A DNA stretch of 42,652 nt from Cytidiella melzeri (taxonomy: Eukaryota; Basidiomycota; Agaricomycetes; Polyporales; Irpicaceae). Position 1 is the first letter of the stretch, and each line of letters starts with the position of its first letter. The position numbers and the translations under genes were made by a program. Of this stretch, positions 22,403 to 33,530 are shown one piece after another. The notes under the pieces are model-generated. The model was not told the DNA's origin, ran no database searches, and worked only from the letters and a program-made list of their open reading frames with translations. The stretch covers positions 1 through 42,652 of the forward strand of contig JABYQR010000370.1 in the NCBI GenBank assembly GCA_022592445.1, written 5' to 3'.

Positions 22403-25400
22403 CTAGAGGACCATCTCCATATCCCGGTTCGGAAACAGGGGCATTGAGCGTAAGAATTGATCGGTGTCAAGACAGTCCATTAGTGTATATTCTCCGTTAT
22501 GCTCGTGATCTGGAACAAGGACTGCACCCCTGATGATAGACCGCACCGGAACAACCATCGAGTCCCGACGAGACTTCTCCCAAAGTCGGCACAGGCCAAG
22601 CTCTGCGTCTCCCCTCCGTACAATGGTTGAGATCATGGGCTGAACAAGGGCTAGTGCGAACTTCTGCTCTCCAGTGAAATAGACAAAGATTCGAACAAGC
22701 CTGCAGTACATCACCTCGGTATCTGACATATGTACCAGAGCGCAGTCAAATCGCTCCACCTCATAGTCTTGGCGTGTCTTGCAATAGAGGCGATCCGTAG
22801 CTGTTTTCCAGGAGACCTTGTGCTCGTAATTTACCAGCATATGTGAGCAGTTGATGATCTGGGCGAGTTTGGAATTCAGCTTCGGGTCTGATGCTGATGG
22901 GTAATGATGGTACTTACTGTATCTGAGCCACGGATGATAGGGAGTGGTGGCCTTGGAAGGGGTACACCACCCGCCGCGGTGGTCCGAGACATAAGGTCTC
23001 TCAAACAATCAGCCAGCTTCCGACGAAGATTGATGAAGGCATCGTCAGCAGTTGACTGACCAGCGAAGTCTCTGAATATGGTTTTCCGGCGTGATCCAAC
23101 GTAGACGTGCCCGAATATCCATGCATCCCTGGGCCTGTTTAGTCCCTCACTCTCCTCATCCGCGGGCTGACCCGGTTGGACTTCCTTTGACGCATCATCC
23201 ATGGCGTTGATGTATGCACGCGTGAAACAACACATGTGAGCTCGGTCCTCAATCTTGCCTAACTGATCAGAGTTCACGTATCAGATGAGACTCTCGTTGC
23301 TGATTTGAGTTATGTACAATCTTGTACCTGTGGTTCTACGTTCTTGAAGTTTGTTTGCATCCGATAGGCATTTCGCATGGGCCCATTTAAATTTTCGTTC
23401 ACCTTTGTGTCCATGTTAGCGATTACACCCTTCATGCGAATGTCTCGAGCAGCGTGAACGTGGACGTGAAGCTTGATGATTCTGTTCCAGTCCTTGACGT
23501 CCGTCAAGTCATTGCCTCCGTTGAGATTGATGTATTCCTATTGAGAAGTACTTGTTCTCAGCGCACTGTCTCTCTTTTGTGATGATGCCCAATAATTGAC
23601 TCACTGCTAGTCGGTCGTGAAATGTGTTTAGTGTTCTGTCGTAGGCAGGAATAGTTTCTTTGGTGTGAACCTCAAACGATAGGTACATGTTGAGCTCGTG
23701 CCATTTTTTGAAGACTTTGAGTAACGCAAAACCCTTCGGGGATTTTGCTTCGCTCATAACGTTGTGCGCGGCATGAATAAGGATCTGAAATGTAGAATCA
23801 AAATTGCTCATCTGAAATACGTCCACTTACTCTTGCTACATCTGCCCACTTTTTGCCATCGCTGAAATCAAGTGTGAGGATCCCGTGCTTGAAATGTGCC
23901 AGATCAGACCAGCGTGCCATGTTCATATATCTAGTGAGGTACCGTCTCATTCAGTGCGCATCAAACAGTGGTTAACGTTACAGTATGGGACATACGTTTC
24001 ATCAAACTCAACTTGTGCCCGTCGGCCGAGGTGTTTCAGTTCGGTCTTGATCTCAGGAAGAATGTGCTTCGAAACATCCCTATAATGTCAACATGAAGAC
24101 GGTCATACAAAAGAGCCTGATGAACGTCAGTATTTGCTACGGCCCACAGTGCGTTCTGTGCAGAAGTGTCAGCATCGGACGCTAGGCTGCTGCAAGTATT
24201 GAGAGCTTACCTCAACATTGCGCAGGCCGCAGCTCTTGAGCTCGTATTCTTTCTCTGCGCTTGGTGCTGTCAACATGACGAGGACCTCGTTCTCCACCGC
24301 ACTCCTGTATTGGTACCTCGTTCGCAAGTCTGACAATGTTCCTTTCGGAACAAGGCAGACCGGACAAGGAGCCAGTCCGTTGAGCCCTCTGATGAGCACG
24401 AAATGGCATCTGGTGAGAAGGATACAAATCAATTCATGTAATTTGCGGAGTGTACACAATACGTCACTGTTCCTTGTAATCGGCTGAGAGAATGTGAATG
24501 TACAGAAACAGGACACGGAAGACATCATCGCCGCAGAGGACCGTCTGACCAAGCTTTGAGATGCGTGCGACATCTTCGAGGAAGACCTCGAACGCCTTGT
24601 GGTAGACTGCATTCTTCCAGTTGACGAACCCAGGCTTCTTCTGCTCTCCGACCATGCCCTGAACCTGAAATCATTGATGAATATTATAATACTGTTCTAC
24701 TCACGTTCTGAGTAGTTCAAGACTCACAATGGGCAAGAATCCCACGACGCGTCCTCCACCAAACAATCTGCCGTTTTGAATCCACATTGGGAGGTTTCCG
24801 ACACGAGCGACAATATAATGGCCCTTTTGGGTCCCAAACGTTGAGAGCACGCTGGTGTCTGCCCACAAGATGATGGCGAGGGGCTTACCACCGCTGCGAA
24901 CGCGCGAGATGTCTGACTATTGACCACAACATCTAAATGAGTGCTGTTTCAATTGGTACCAGATTGCGTACTCACCTGGACTTCTGCAAACTTCCTGGCA
25001 GTCCAGGGCTCGTCATAGAAACGAACCCACTTTGTGCCGTCAAACTTGGAGAGCTGTTGCGCATCCCACTCCATGTAAGGCGCGAGCAAGGGATCCTGAA
25101 CTTGAGAAAGAACCCACTCCCAAAGTGGCCTTGAGTAGAAGTTGAACACCTTGTCCTCTCCCTTATATGGTTGGCTGATTGACGTTGAAGTGAAAGAGGG
25201 ATGATACAAAGTGGCACTCTCCCAGACATGATTCACGTCGTCAGCAGACTCGAGAGTGAGGTCAGTCGGCTTACTGACGATGTCCTTGACGAGCTTAAAG
25301 AGGGAGTTGATGAGTTGCTTGTTGAGAGATGCCTTTTGCGTGAACTCAGCGAGTTCAAAGTCCAGACGGGTTTTGAACGGCTTCCAGGGGTTGGACTTTG

Positions 25401-26407
25401 AAACGACAATGTCGGGCGTGCGCTTTTCCTGCCTGAAGTCACGGAATGCAAAGATACGGGGTGGGAGACCGGCAGCTCGGTGGTATTCAACCCTGATGTC
25501 GTTGGCCATTGGAACAGCCTGTGCATCGTTGTCCGTCGTTGGAACAGCCTGCGAATTGTTGATTGCCACGGGGTTAGTCACAGGGTGTCCTATACGTTTC
25601 CAAAGTATGTAATGAGTATGTGCAACACGTCAGCGTGGGTAAAGTGCGGTGTACACGAGGTGTTCTGCTTACCATCCTCAGGCATGAAGTTCTGATTATC
25701 AATCAGATCTCCTGCTTCGTCTACAAGTAGTGGAGGTGCTGCTTGTTGCGCGTCATCCTCCTCGGCTTCACTGAGCTCGTTGTCTGGCTCGCCTCCTGCT
25801 GAAGCAGCCTGACCATGTTCTTGAGGCTCGCTTGCAGAGGGAGGGGCGACAGCATCAACGTTCAGCCCGGTGGCATTAGCTATCTCTGCTCGCAATTCAT
25901 GTTCGACCGTACTGGTCATGTGGGCAGGGTGTGGCGTTCCTGTCAAAGGCCCTGGACCGGAAGTTAGATGGCGGTGATAGGCCTCTGTGACAAAAATCAC
26001 CGAAAATCTCCTCGTTGACAACAACAGGACTCCCAACGTCCGGGGAGCTCAAGCGGCTCGAGCTGGGGTCACCTTGCCTGATAAGCCGTCCTGAAACAAC
26101 AAATCAGTTAGTATGATGTAGTGCGACTGACTGTGGCAATCGTACCTCGCTTGGGAGTGCGTAGTACCTCATAGTTTGCTGTGCGCTTGCAGCTCGTATG
26201 CGGCTCCTCCGCATTGAGTTCTAGAACACGTTTGCGGGCTGCAATGACTTCCTCATACTTTCGCTGCTCGTCGCATTTTCTAAAGTGAGATGCAAAGCCC
26301 CTGACCGCAAAGGATGCGCCACAGTTGGGGCAAACTTTCCTGACGTCTGTTGTGTATTGGCCATCTATGGCCTTTCCCTTTCCCTTCGACCGTGATGCAG
26401 AGGACAT
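22403..26407 (-). CDS. Plavaka-family transposase, 13 exons, one frameshift
   Basis: Exons (minus): 26407-26146, 26090-26001, 25951-25673, 25589-24976, 24916-24728, 24664-24468, 24409-24211, 24155-23996, 23930-23831, 23784-23605, 23537-23328, 23262-22918, 22858-22403; about 1093 residues if one lost base is allowed for. Plavaka elements are CACTA-related cut-and-paste DNA transposons of agaricomycetes. Family landmarks in order are a C2HC zinc finger (C26, C29, H41, C45), LDFELAEF, YDEPWTARKFAEVQ, the DDE-type segment IILWADTSVLSTFG, ARVGNLPMWIQNG, PCPVCLVPKGTLSD, DRLHV, LSFEVHTKETI, ARDIRMKGVIANMDTK, and a C-terminal domain with SIIRGA and DTDQFLRSMP. One base is missing around 24066-24072 (after DRLHV), so as written the protein is broken there; it could also be an assembly error. 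All other junctions are in phase. Terminal inverted repeats were not identified. Confidence 0.85.
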
Positions 26408-27125
26408 TGTGAGATGAAGTAAAAAATCTAAAAAAATATCATTGCTCCTCAATGTATGGATGACAATGCGTGACAGAACTTACGTGTGGCGAAAAATGTA
26501 CAATATAAGTGGAGTACAAGAAAAAAATACAATGAGTAGAGAGTGAAGAGGGTGGTGGTGGTAGCGGTAAGAGAGAAACAACAGTCACGTAATCGTGTTG
26601 AACATGCGACATGGCGTTTGATCCTCACAATGTCCTCTAGAGGGACGCAAACTCATATCATTACCATATCAAGGCAGCAATGTTCTACAGAGACGCTCCT
26701 GATGCCAGCCAGGCACCTCGAGATATTTGATCTCGCATCTAGATGCAGTACAAGTTCCCTCGATGTCATCCAGACAATATCCAGCTGGCGTCAAGATTGC
26801 CGCAGGAGGCTCACGTGAGGCAGGCGCCTCAAGAGGCTGATTTGAGTTTTCCGACATGTGAGAAAATCACCGCCGACCTTCTCACAAATGTGAGAAACAA
26901 AATGCCAATGAAGGTATTTCTAACGCATGTTTTGAAACATGTTTCTAACAAAGTGTGAGTTCGTGTTATTGGATGCCTACCCGTAAGGGATTTAGAGATC
27001 TAGAGCCACTTCTCATCTCATCTCCGCTATAAATACCCCAATTAAAACTCAGCGCCGTGTGTCTCCTACTATTGTCACGACGCTCGCAGTCGCGCCTGCA
27101 CTTATACGACTTGTTCCAACTGTCC
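26408..27125. other. Spacer with palindromes between two DNA transposons
   Basis: No gene. It holds the palindrome CTCACGTGAG (26810-26819), AGGCGCCT, and three copies of TGTGAGAA or its complement at 26857-26896. These may be subterminal repeats of the flanking transposons. Confidence 0.4.
26879..26896. repeat. Near-perfect palindrome
   Basis: TTCTCACA and TGTGAGAA are separated by only AA, giving an 8-base inverted repeat. A further TGTGAGAA copy lies at 26857-26864. Confidence 0.7.
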
Positions 27126-28497
27126 ATGAACAACATACAAGACTTCAAAGATGAGGAGAGGTTACAGCAGGCTGCACTTGCTGCTCTTCTTGTCCTTGGA
27201 GCAGAAATGCACGTGAAGACTGCCAGGCCTGCCGCCATCGTACCTGTCATTACCTATGCCGACCAGAGCTAATGCCCAATCCACGCATGAATACACTGTG
27301 GCAAAAGTTGTATGAGAGCCGCAACAACCGCACATACATCACCACCCTGGGTATTGATACGGAGACCTTTGTTTACCTACTGCTGGAGGGTGGGTTTGCA
27401 GAATGGTGGTACTCAACACCTATTCCTCGTGATGACACTGATGCAGGGGGAAAACCACATCCGGGAGCACGTTCTCTTGATGCTGCAGGTGGACTTGGAC
27501 TCTATCTTTACTGGCTGTGTTCAACCATGAGGGAGATAAGCCTGCAGCAGATTTTTGTTCTTGTCCCAATGACTGTCAACCGGTTTATCACATTTGCTCA
27601 GAAGATTATGCTGGAGGTACTTCGTTCAATTCCTGAAGGTGCAATAGCATGGCCTACAGAGATTGAGGAGTATGAGCAGCTCTCAAAGCTAGTACCGTGT
27701 GACTTATTTGTTTTTCTCAGCTAGAAGCTTCAAGTTGGTTAAAAACTATGATAGGCTTGTCACCGACTTCTTGTTGGTGCCTTTGGAAGTATAGATGGGC
27801 TCAATTTGCCTGTTCAGGTCTCTGATGACCCCGAAGTGGAGAACTCAACATAAAATGGGTGGCTCCATGAGCACTTTGTGAGCTCTGTGATTGTCTTCTC
27901 CTCAGATGGTATGTAGTTCCAAAATAGTGACCGACATAAGAAATCTAACTGGCAGGCTTAGGTATTACCAGACAGGCAGTCCTCAATGCTCCTGGCAGCT
28001 GGCACGACTCACGAGTTGCACGTCCCATTTATGCAAAGTCATGCGACTCAACACCTGATGGCTTCTATCTTGTTGCCAATACTGCATTTTTAAGAGGCAC
28101 TGATCAGATTCACAGCTGGATCCGTTCAGCTCTCAAGAAAGGCTCCCGTCTTCCTGCCAATGCTCATGAGAGAGAGCAACTGTTGCAATTCAACCACCAG
28201 CTGTTATCATACCAACAAACTGCAGAGTGGGGGATGCGAGCCATACAAAGCGCATTTGGAAGGCTTTGCCTGCCATTGAGCATCAATGACAAGGAGGGCC
28301 GTAGTGAGCTACTTGAAATCTGTATGTACCTCACTAATGTGAGAACAATCTGGGTGGGGATTAATCAGATCCAAAATGTCTATGTACCAATTTGGACTGA
28401 AGATGCAGAGGATGTTGAGGTGTGGTACGCCTTTGAAACAATGTTGTTTGGGGATATCTGCTGTTGGGATTTTGTAGCACGCTTTCATATTAGCTGA
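27126..28497 (+). pseudogene. PIF/Harbinger-type transposase (HARBI1-like nuclease), inactivated
   Basis: The family match is clear: YITTLGIDTETFVYLLLEGG, RSLDAAGGLGLYLYWLCSTMR, LQQIFVLVPMTVNRF, then DGLNLPVQVSDDPEVEN, NGWLHEHFVSS, NAPGSWHDSRVARPIY, a Glu in AEWGMRAIQSAF, and TNVRTIWVGINQIQNVY. These carry the DDE triad of the nuclease (D in SIDGLNLPV, D in SWHDSR, E in TAEWGMRA). Damage is visible. The N-terminal frame must shift near 27260 to reach YLCRPELMPNPRM, a TAA at 27851-27853 interrupts the segment after the first D, and the reading frame around 27700-27790 is only recovered with an intron or a further indel. One normal intron ends before the base at 27957. The partner Myb-like protein of active Harbinger elements is not present nearby. 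Confidence 0.8.
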
Positions 28498-28917
28498 GCA
28501 TAATGTATGTCATTAGATGGAATAGAGTACAATTAGGCAGTGGGTTTCAACGCTAGAGTATAAGCAAGATGTGATCAAAAGATTGACAGAAATGAGAAAC
28601 AAGTGCAGGTATCAGGTAAGTATCAATTGAGGGAAGCAAAGTATACTAGTAAGGTGGAGTAAGAGGCAAAGAGGTAGTAGGTACGTCAGCAACAGCGGCA
28701 TGGAATGGTGATTGTGCAATGGTAGGACAATACAGGCCAGGTGTGGCATTGCAACTGTAACAGTAATGCTACACTCACCAGATAAGTTGGTTAACTTGAG
28801 GGGGATGTGGTGAGATAGAGAGTAAGAGTGGTGGTGAGCAAAGTACTGGTGGGTACTGAGTAGTCCTGGTTCAACAGAGTGGATAAGACTGAGGGGATAT
28901 GCCCTCAGGAGTGCCTC

Positions 28918-28925
28918 TATATATA
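28918..28925 (-). promoter_or_regulatory. TATA box in the 3' LTR
   Basis: TATATATA in the context GTATATATAGAGG on the minus strand, about 560 bases into the LTR. The same motif is at 37321-37328 in the 5' LTR, where it would start the genomic RNA. Confidence 0.6.
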
Positions 28926-29317
28926 CATGAAGGGGAGGACCCCAGGTACTACCCTAAGACCCCTAATACCTACATGAGTAAGCAAAGTAATCTACCTTAC
29001 TAAGCATGCCCTATGCCCTAGTGGTGCCACTTCAATAATCAACCAATAGCAATTGTCCCCATGACCTGACCCCATGACCCAGTTCCAAGGCTAGACTTGT
29101 TCTAGCTTGTTTCAATACAAGGCTAGACTTTTTGAGAAGGTTCTAAGAACTATGACATCATCTAATGGAATGTTCTATACTATGACATCATAGTTCCAGC
29201 ATGTTCCACAATGTTCCAGAGAGTTCTATCATGTGATACACAGATAAGGAAAGGAGCGCATCAGCGCATCAGAGACAGGAGGCGCATCAGCGCATCAATT
29301 GATAGGCACTGAGAATA

Positions 29318-29417
29318 AGCGCCGGAATAGGCGCCTGATAAGTGCTAGATAAGCGCTGGATAAGCGCCTAAATAGACGCCGGATAAGCGCTGGATAAGCG
29401 CTTGACAAGCGCTTAAA
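29318..29417. repeat. 11-base tandem array in LTR U3 (about nine units)
   Basis: Units of the type AAGCGCTGGAT repeat nine times with variation. The array sits near the outer U3 end of the LTR and is present in the other LTR at 37721-37820. Such U3 arrays often act as enhancers (inference). Confidence 0.85.
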
Positions 29418-29480
29418 TATTCCCAATAATACCGTTGCCTGGTAAGGCAAGTCTTGTAGAAACATTGAAAATCTGTGACA

Positions 29481-29494
29481 TTACCCCCCCTTCT
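29481..29494 (-). other. Polypurine tract
   Basis: On the minus strand AGAAGGGGGGGTAA abuts the 3' LTR. This is the expected primer for plus-strand DNA synthesis. Confidence 0.75.
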
Positions 29495-29717
29495 TGCTTT
29501 GAGCTCTGTGCAAAGGGTTTTGAACGAACACCTTGGTCATTGAGTCCACTTTTTCACCATTGTCAAGAGGGTGCCTAAACAATTCCGAGTGACTCTAGCA
29601 GCTTCTACTGACGCCCCTGACGGGGTTCACACCTCATTGGCTGATGGTAGTCTAGTCCGTACCCTCCTCGGTTGCGTCATTGGATCGTGGATGATCCTTG
29701 GTGTGTTGTTCGTAGCT

Positions 29718-32700
29718 TTATACACAGTAAATCGTAGCTGAGCGTATAGCTCGGGGATGATTGTCGTAGAATTTCTTGATTGCCTCTTGAGCATGCGTGA
29801 TGTTTTCTACAGGTTCTCACGTGTCGTCGTTTGGTCCGTAGCCTTTTCAGCGTATGTAATACTGAAGCTTTTTGGCACAACCTGTATGTCTTGACTTGAG
29901 AATCTTCTCGACTTTGTATTCTTCTTCTCCGTCGATGATATCTGGCGGAAGCATCTCCAGCTTTTGGCCTTCGAATTCAGGTTTGTTGTACGGTACCAAC
30001 TTGCTTGCATGGAATACAGGGTGTATCCTTGGTGAACGTTTGGGCCATTCCAGTCTGAATGTGACCGGTGAGAGCTTTTCAGCAATCTTGAATGGGCCAT
30101 AGTACTTGGCTGACAGCTTATGTCCAGATTTTTGGTAGTCTCTCAGATCTAGCATGACCTGATCGCCTTCGTTGAAGGGGACCTTCTGGACGTGCTTGTC
30201 ATAGTACCACTTCATGTGTTCAGCCGCAAGTTGTAATGCCGCCTTAGCATGCTCTTGAGCTTGCAAGCGATTTCACATGATGTCATTCATGTCAGACCTT
30301 TTCAGGTCCTTAGTGAGCGTTGGACCAGCTCTAGGGTGTCTGCCGTATTCGAGGTAGAAAGGCGAGTGCTTAGTTCCCTCGTGCGCTGCATTGTTGTATG
30401 CAAACTCAGCCGAGCTGAGCAGTCTATCCCAGTCGTCGTGTAGTTGATCAACGTAACAACGCAGGTACTGTTCGAGTGTTTGATTAACTCGTTCAGTTTG
30501 ACCATCAGTCTGCAGATGATATGCAGTAGTCATTGTAGATTCTATCCCTAGCATTTTACACCATTCCTGGAATAAATCTGCTGCGAATTGTGGACCTCGG
30601 TCGGAAATGATTTGCAAAGGTAACCCGTGAAGGGTCCAGACTCTCTCATAGAGTAGAGCTGCAAGATCTTTTGCCAAAAACTCGTTTACAATAGGGAAGA
30701 AGTGCGCCCTTTTAGTGAGGCGGTCTACAACTACGCAGATAGCATTGAAGCCATCAGACTCCGGTAACTGAGTAATCAAGTCAACAGTCATGATATCCCA
30801 TGGTTCGGCCGGAACCGGATTAGGGATGAGTGGTCCGTAAGGCTGTTGCGGACGAGTCTTCATCCGCTGACATGTGTCACAGCCTGTCACATATTTTTTG
30901 ACATTGGTGGTTAAACCTGGCCACCAGTAGTTTCTTGAGATCAGTTCGTACGTTTTTCATCTGCCAGGATGTCCGGCAGAAGGTAGATCGTGATGCATCT
31001 GGATGATTTGGCATCTCAGATCTAATTTCTGATCTTTGGGGATGTAGAATTTTCCACGGTATAGGAGTAATCCGTTCTCAAAATTCCATTCCTCTAGTGA
31101 TTTCTTGAACTCCCTAGGACCAGAGTTAAGTAACTGCTGATAGTCCTTGGTAACTTTGTCGTTCATGAGTGCTTCCTTGACCCGTCTTAGGATTTCATCA
31201 TCGTTGATAGGCGAGTCATAAGAGTTTTCGGTAGCAGAGATAGCAAAAAACTTGGGTTTAAGGAGAATTTTGTCCTTGTTATCGGAATTTACCCCCTCTT
31301 CATGATCTGGCCTCCTGGACAGAGGATCTGCGGTAAGCATGGTCTTTCTGGGTTTGTGCCGGAGCACAAAATTGAATCGCGTGAGTTATAACGCCCATCG
31401 CGCTTGTCTCTGAGTCAGCTTATGGGCATTCCTGAGATAAGTCAGGTTTTGGTGATCTGACCATATTTCTACGGTAATCGGATGTCCCTCCAGATGTTGA
31501 TGATACTCTTCCAGGGCGCGGATAATAGCCAACAACTCTTTATCGTATATCTCATAATTACGTTCATGAACGTTGAGTGATTTAGAGTAGAAGGCCACTG
31601 GATGCCACAGCTTGTCAGCTGGGTCCAGTTGTGATAATACCGCTCCTGTAGCAAAGTCGCTAGCGTCTGTTTCCAGACGGAAAGGGTTTTTGTCATCTGG
31701 TATCCTCAAAATGGGTGCTGACGTAAAAGCCTGTTTCAGACTTTGGAAGGCCTGTTCCTGAGCATCTTTCCAGATCCAGGGTTGGTCCTTCTTTGTCAGA
31801 ATAGTGAGCGGTTTCGCATGTTTAGCAAAGTCCTTAATGAAACACCGATAGAAGTTGGCAAAGCCTAAGAAGGCTTGGACTTGCTTAACCTTTTCAGGTC
31901 GCGGCCACTCAGTAACTCCAGTGAGTTTGGCTGGATCCATCTCGATGTGTCCGTGAGAAATGATCATGCCTAGGTACTCAATGCCATCTTTTTCAAAAAA
32001 GCATTTTTCCGGTTTGGCAAATAGATCGTTCTTGCGTAGACGCTTGAGCACTTCCTGTGTGATGCGACAGTTTTCCTTCTTGTCTTCAGTGAAGATGAGG
32101 ATGTCGTCGAGATACACCATGACATGTCCTTCTAAGATCAGATCACTCAGAATTTCATTCATCATGGCTTGGAACGTTGCAGGTGCGTTGCTGAAACCGA
32201 AATACATCACCTTGGCTTCGAAAAGACCACGGTGTGTGATGAACGCCGTCTTCCATTCGTCACCCTTTCGGATGCAAACATTATTGTATCCCCATCTAAG
32301 ATCAATCTTTGAGAAGACCTTAGCCTTGCTTAACGAATTGATTAAATCGTTGATGCGAGGTATGGGGTACCGGTTTTTCACCGTGATGTTGTTCAGTTTT
32401 TGGTAGTCTTGCACAAGGCGCAACGAGCCATCTTTCTTCTTGACGAAGAACACAGGTGCTGCAATTGGACTTTTCGATTTGCGGATGTAACCTTTTCGGA
32501 GTTCCTCTTCGATCCACTGATCTAGAGAATTCTTTTCCATTGGAGACAGCGGGTATAGTTTAGCCGCTTTGGGAAGGGAGGCACCTTCTTCAAATTCGAT
32601 TGCGTGATCGTACGGTTTGCGTAACTGCATGCGTTCTGATTTCTTCTTTGAAAAGATGTCACCAAATTCCCATAGATATTTTGGTACTAATGGCTTCCAA

Positions 32701-33422
32701 TTGACTGATTCTTGTTTGTCAAAGCCGTCTTCAAAGCCCTCATCTTCCTTTCCAGAAAGTTCAGCGATTATTTCTGCTATTTCTTGGTCTTCTGGATCGT
32801 CCAAGTCGATCCAGTGGATGTGAGGGTTGTCTGGGTTGACATTTCCTATTCCGTCCAGGTTGTCTGACACCAAACGTCCCTTAGGTAACTCAAGCTCATC
32901 AATCTCTTCTTGAGTTACAGTGATGTTTTTACGAGCTCTTGGGGCACAGAGTTCAGGACATCTGGTAAATCTCCACTCGCCGTTTGCCCAATCTATCTCC
33001 GGATTGTGGCGGCGTAAGAAGGTCATCCCAATAATCATTTGTTCACTACCGAGGTCAGTGACAAGCATGTGTTGTCTTGCTTGGTGCAAACCTATTTCTA
33101 GGTATGCACGTACTGAGTGAGTGATTTGACCATCTTTATTGGGAGTACCATCGACGTTGATGACGTTAAACGGTGATGCCAGTTGATTTGTTACCAGATT
33201 GTTACTTTCAACCACTGACTTACTGATGAACGTGGGAGTGGCTCCTGAATCTACCAGAGCTTCAACCTGCACTTTCTTTCCATAAACCCAAATTGTAACC
33301 GGTAGAAAAAATGAATTCTTTGAACGCGCTACATTTTTGACAGTATCTACGGTACAAAGATTGAGGGTATCAGGGCCTAAGCGTTCATGTTCGCAGGGAG
33401 TCACATGACGCTTCGGAAAAAA
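29718..33422 (-). pseudogene. pol: Gypsy pol polyprotein: protease, RT, RNase H, integrase, chromodomain
   Basis: One continuous minus-strand frame of about 1229 codons with no frameshift but four stops: TAA 31386, TGA 30957, TGA 30273, TGA 29847. Domains in order: aspartic protease (ALVDSGATPTFIS), reverse transcriptase (catalytic VMVYLDDILIF near 32105), RNase H (LETDASDFATG, YDKELLAIIRALEEY), integrase with the H-H-C-C zinc site ending CDTCQRMK and the core MTVDLITQLPES and SDRGPQFAADLF, the GPF module (YYGPFKIAEKLSP), and a C-terminal chromodomain (YKVEKILKSRH, YYIRWKGYGPNDDT then a stop where the conserved Trp belongs). The chromodomain makes it a chromovirus; such domains direct integration to marked chromatin. 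Expression would need a -1 slip at 33416-33422. Confidence 0.93.
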
Positions 33423-33530
33423 TCCTTGCCCTTGGCCGGCTTTTTCCCTTTACCCTTGTCAGGGGACAGGTGAGGAGTTGAAGGTTCATCATCTCCGGTT
33501 GGTGTCACGGAGACGAAGCTCGACGCAACT
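33401..33530 (-). pseudogene. Severed 3' end of gag, up to the frameshift site
   Basis: The frame VASSFVSVTPTGDD...KGKGKKPAKGKDFFRSVM ends in TGA at 33401-33403. It continues the basic, Lys-rich style of the gag C-terminus and overlaps the start of pol. It is separated from the main gag ORF by the LTR-B insertion. The upstream limit at about 33530 is approximate. Confidence 0.6.
33416..33422 (-). promoter_or_regulatory. Candidate -1 programmed ribosomal frameshift heptamer
   Basis: On the minus strand the heptamer T TTT TTC sits in the gag frame (GAT TTT TTC), 12 bases before the gag stop. A -1 slip moves reading exactly into the pol frame (FFPKRHVTPCEHE and on to the protease). It fits the X XXY YYZ rule. 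Confidence 0.65.

Larger units (their letters stand above)
28756..29480 (-). repeat. 3' LTR of the Gypsy element
   Basis: It starts TGTAACAG and ends CTGTGACA on the plus strand. It is the same length as the LTR at 37159-37883, with roughly forty differences by eye, concentrated in the first 110 bases (the R/U5 end). It contains the TATA motif at 28918-28925 and an 11-base tandem array at 29318-29417. Confidence 0.95.
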
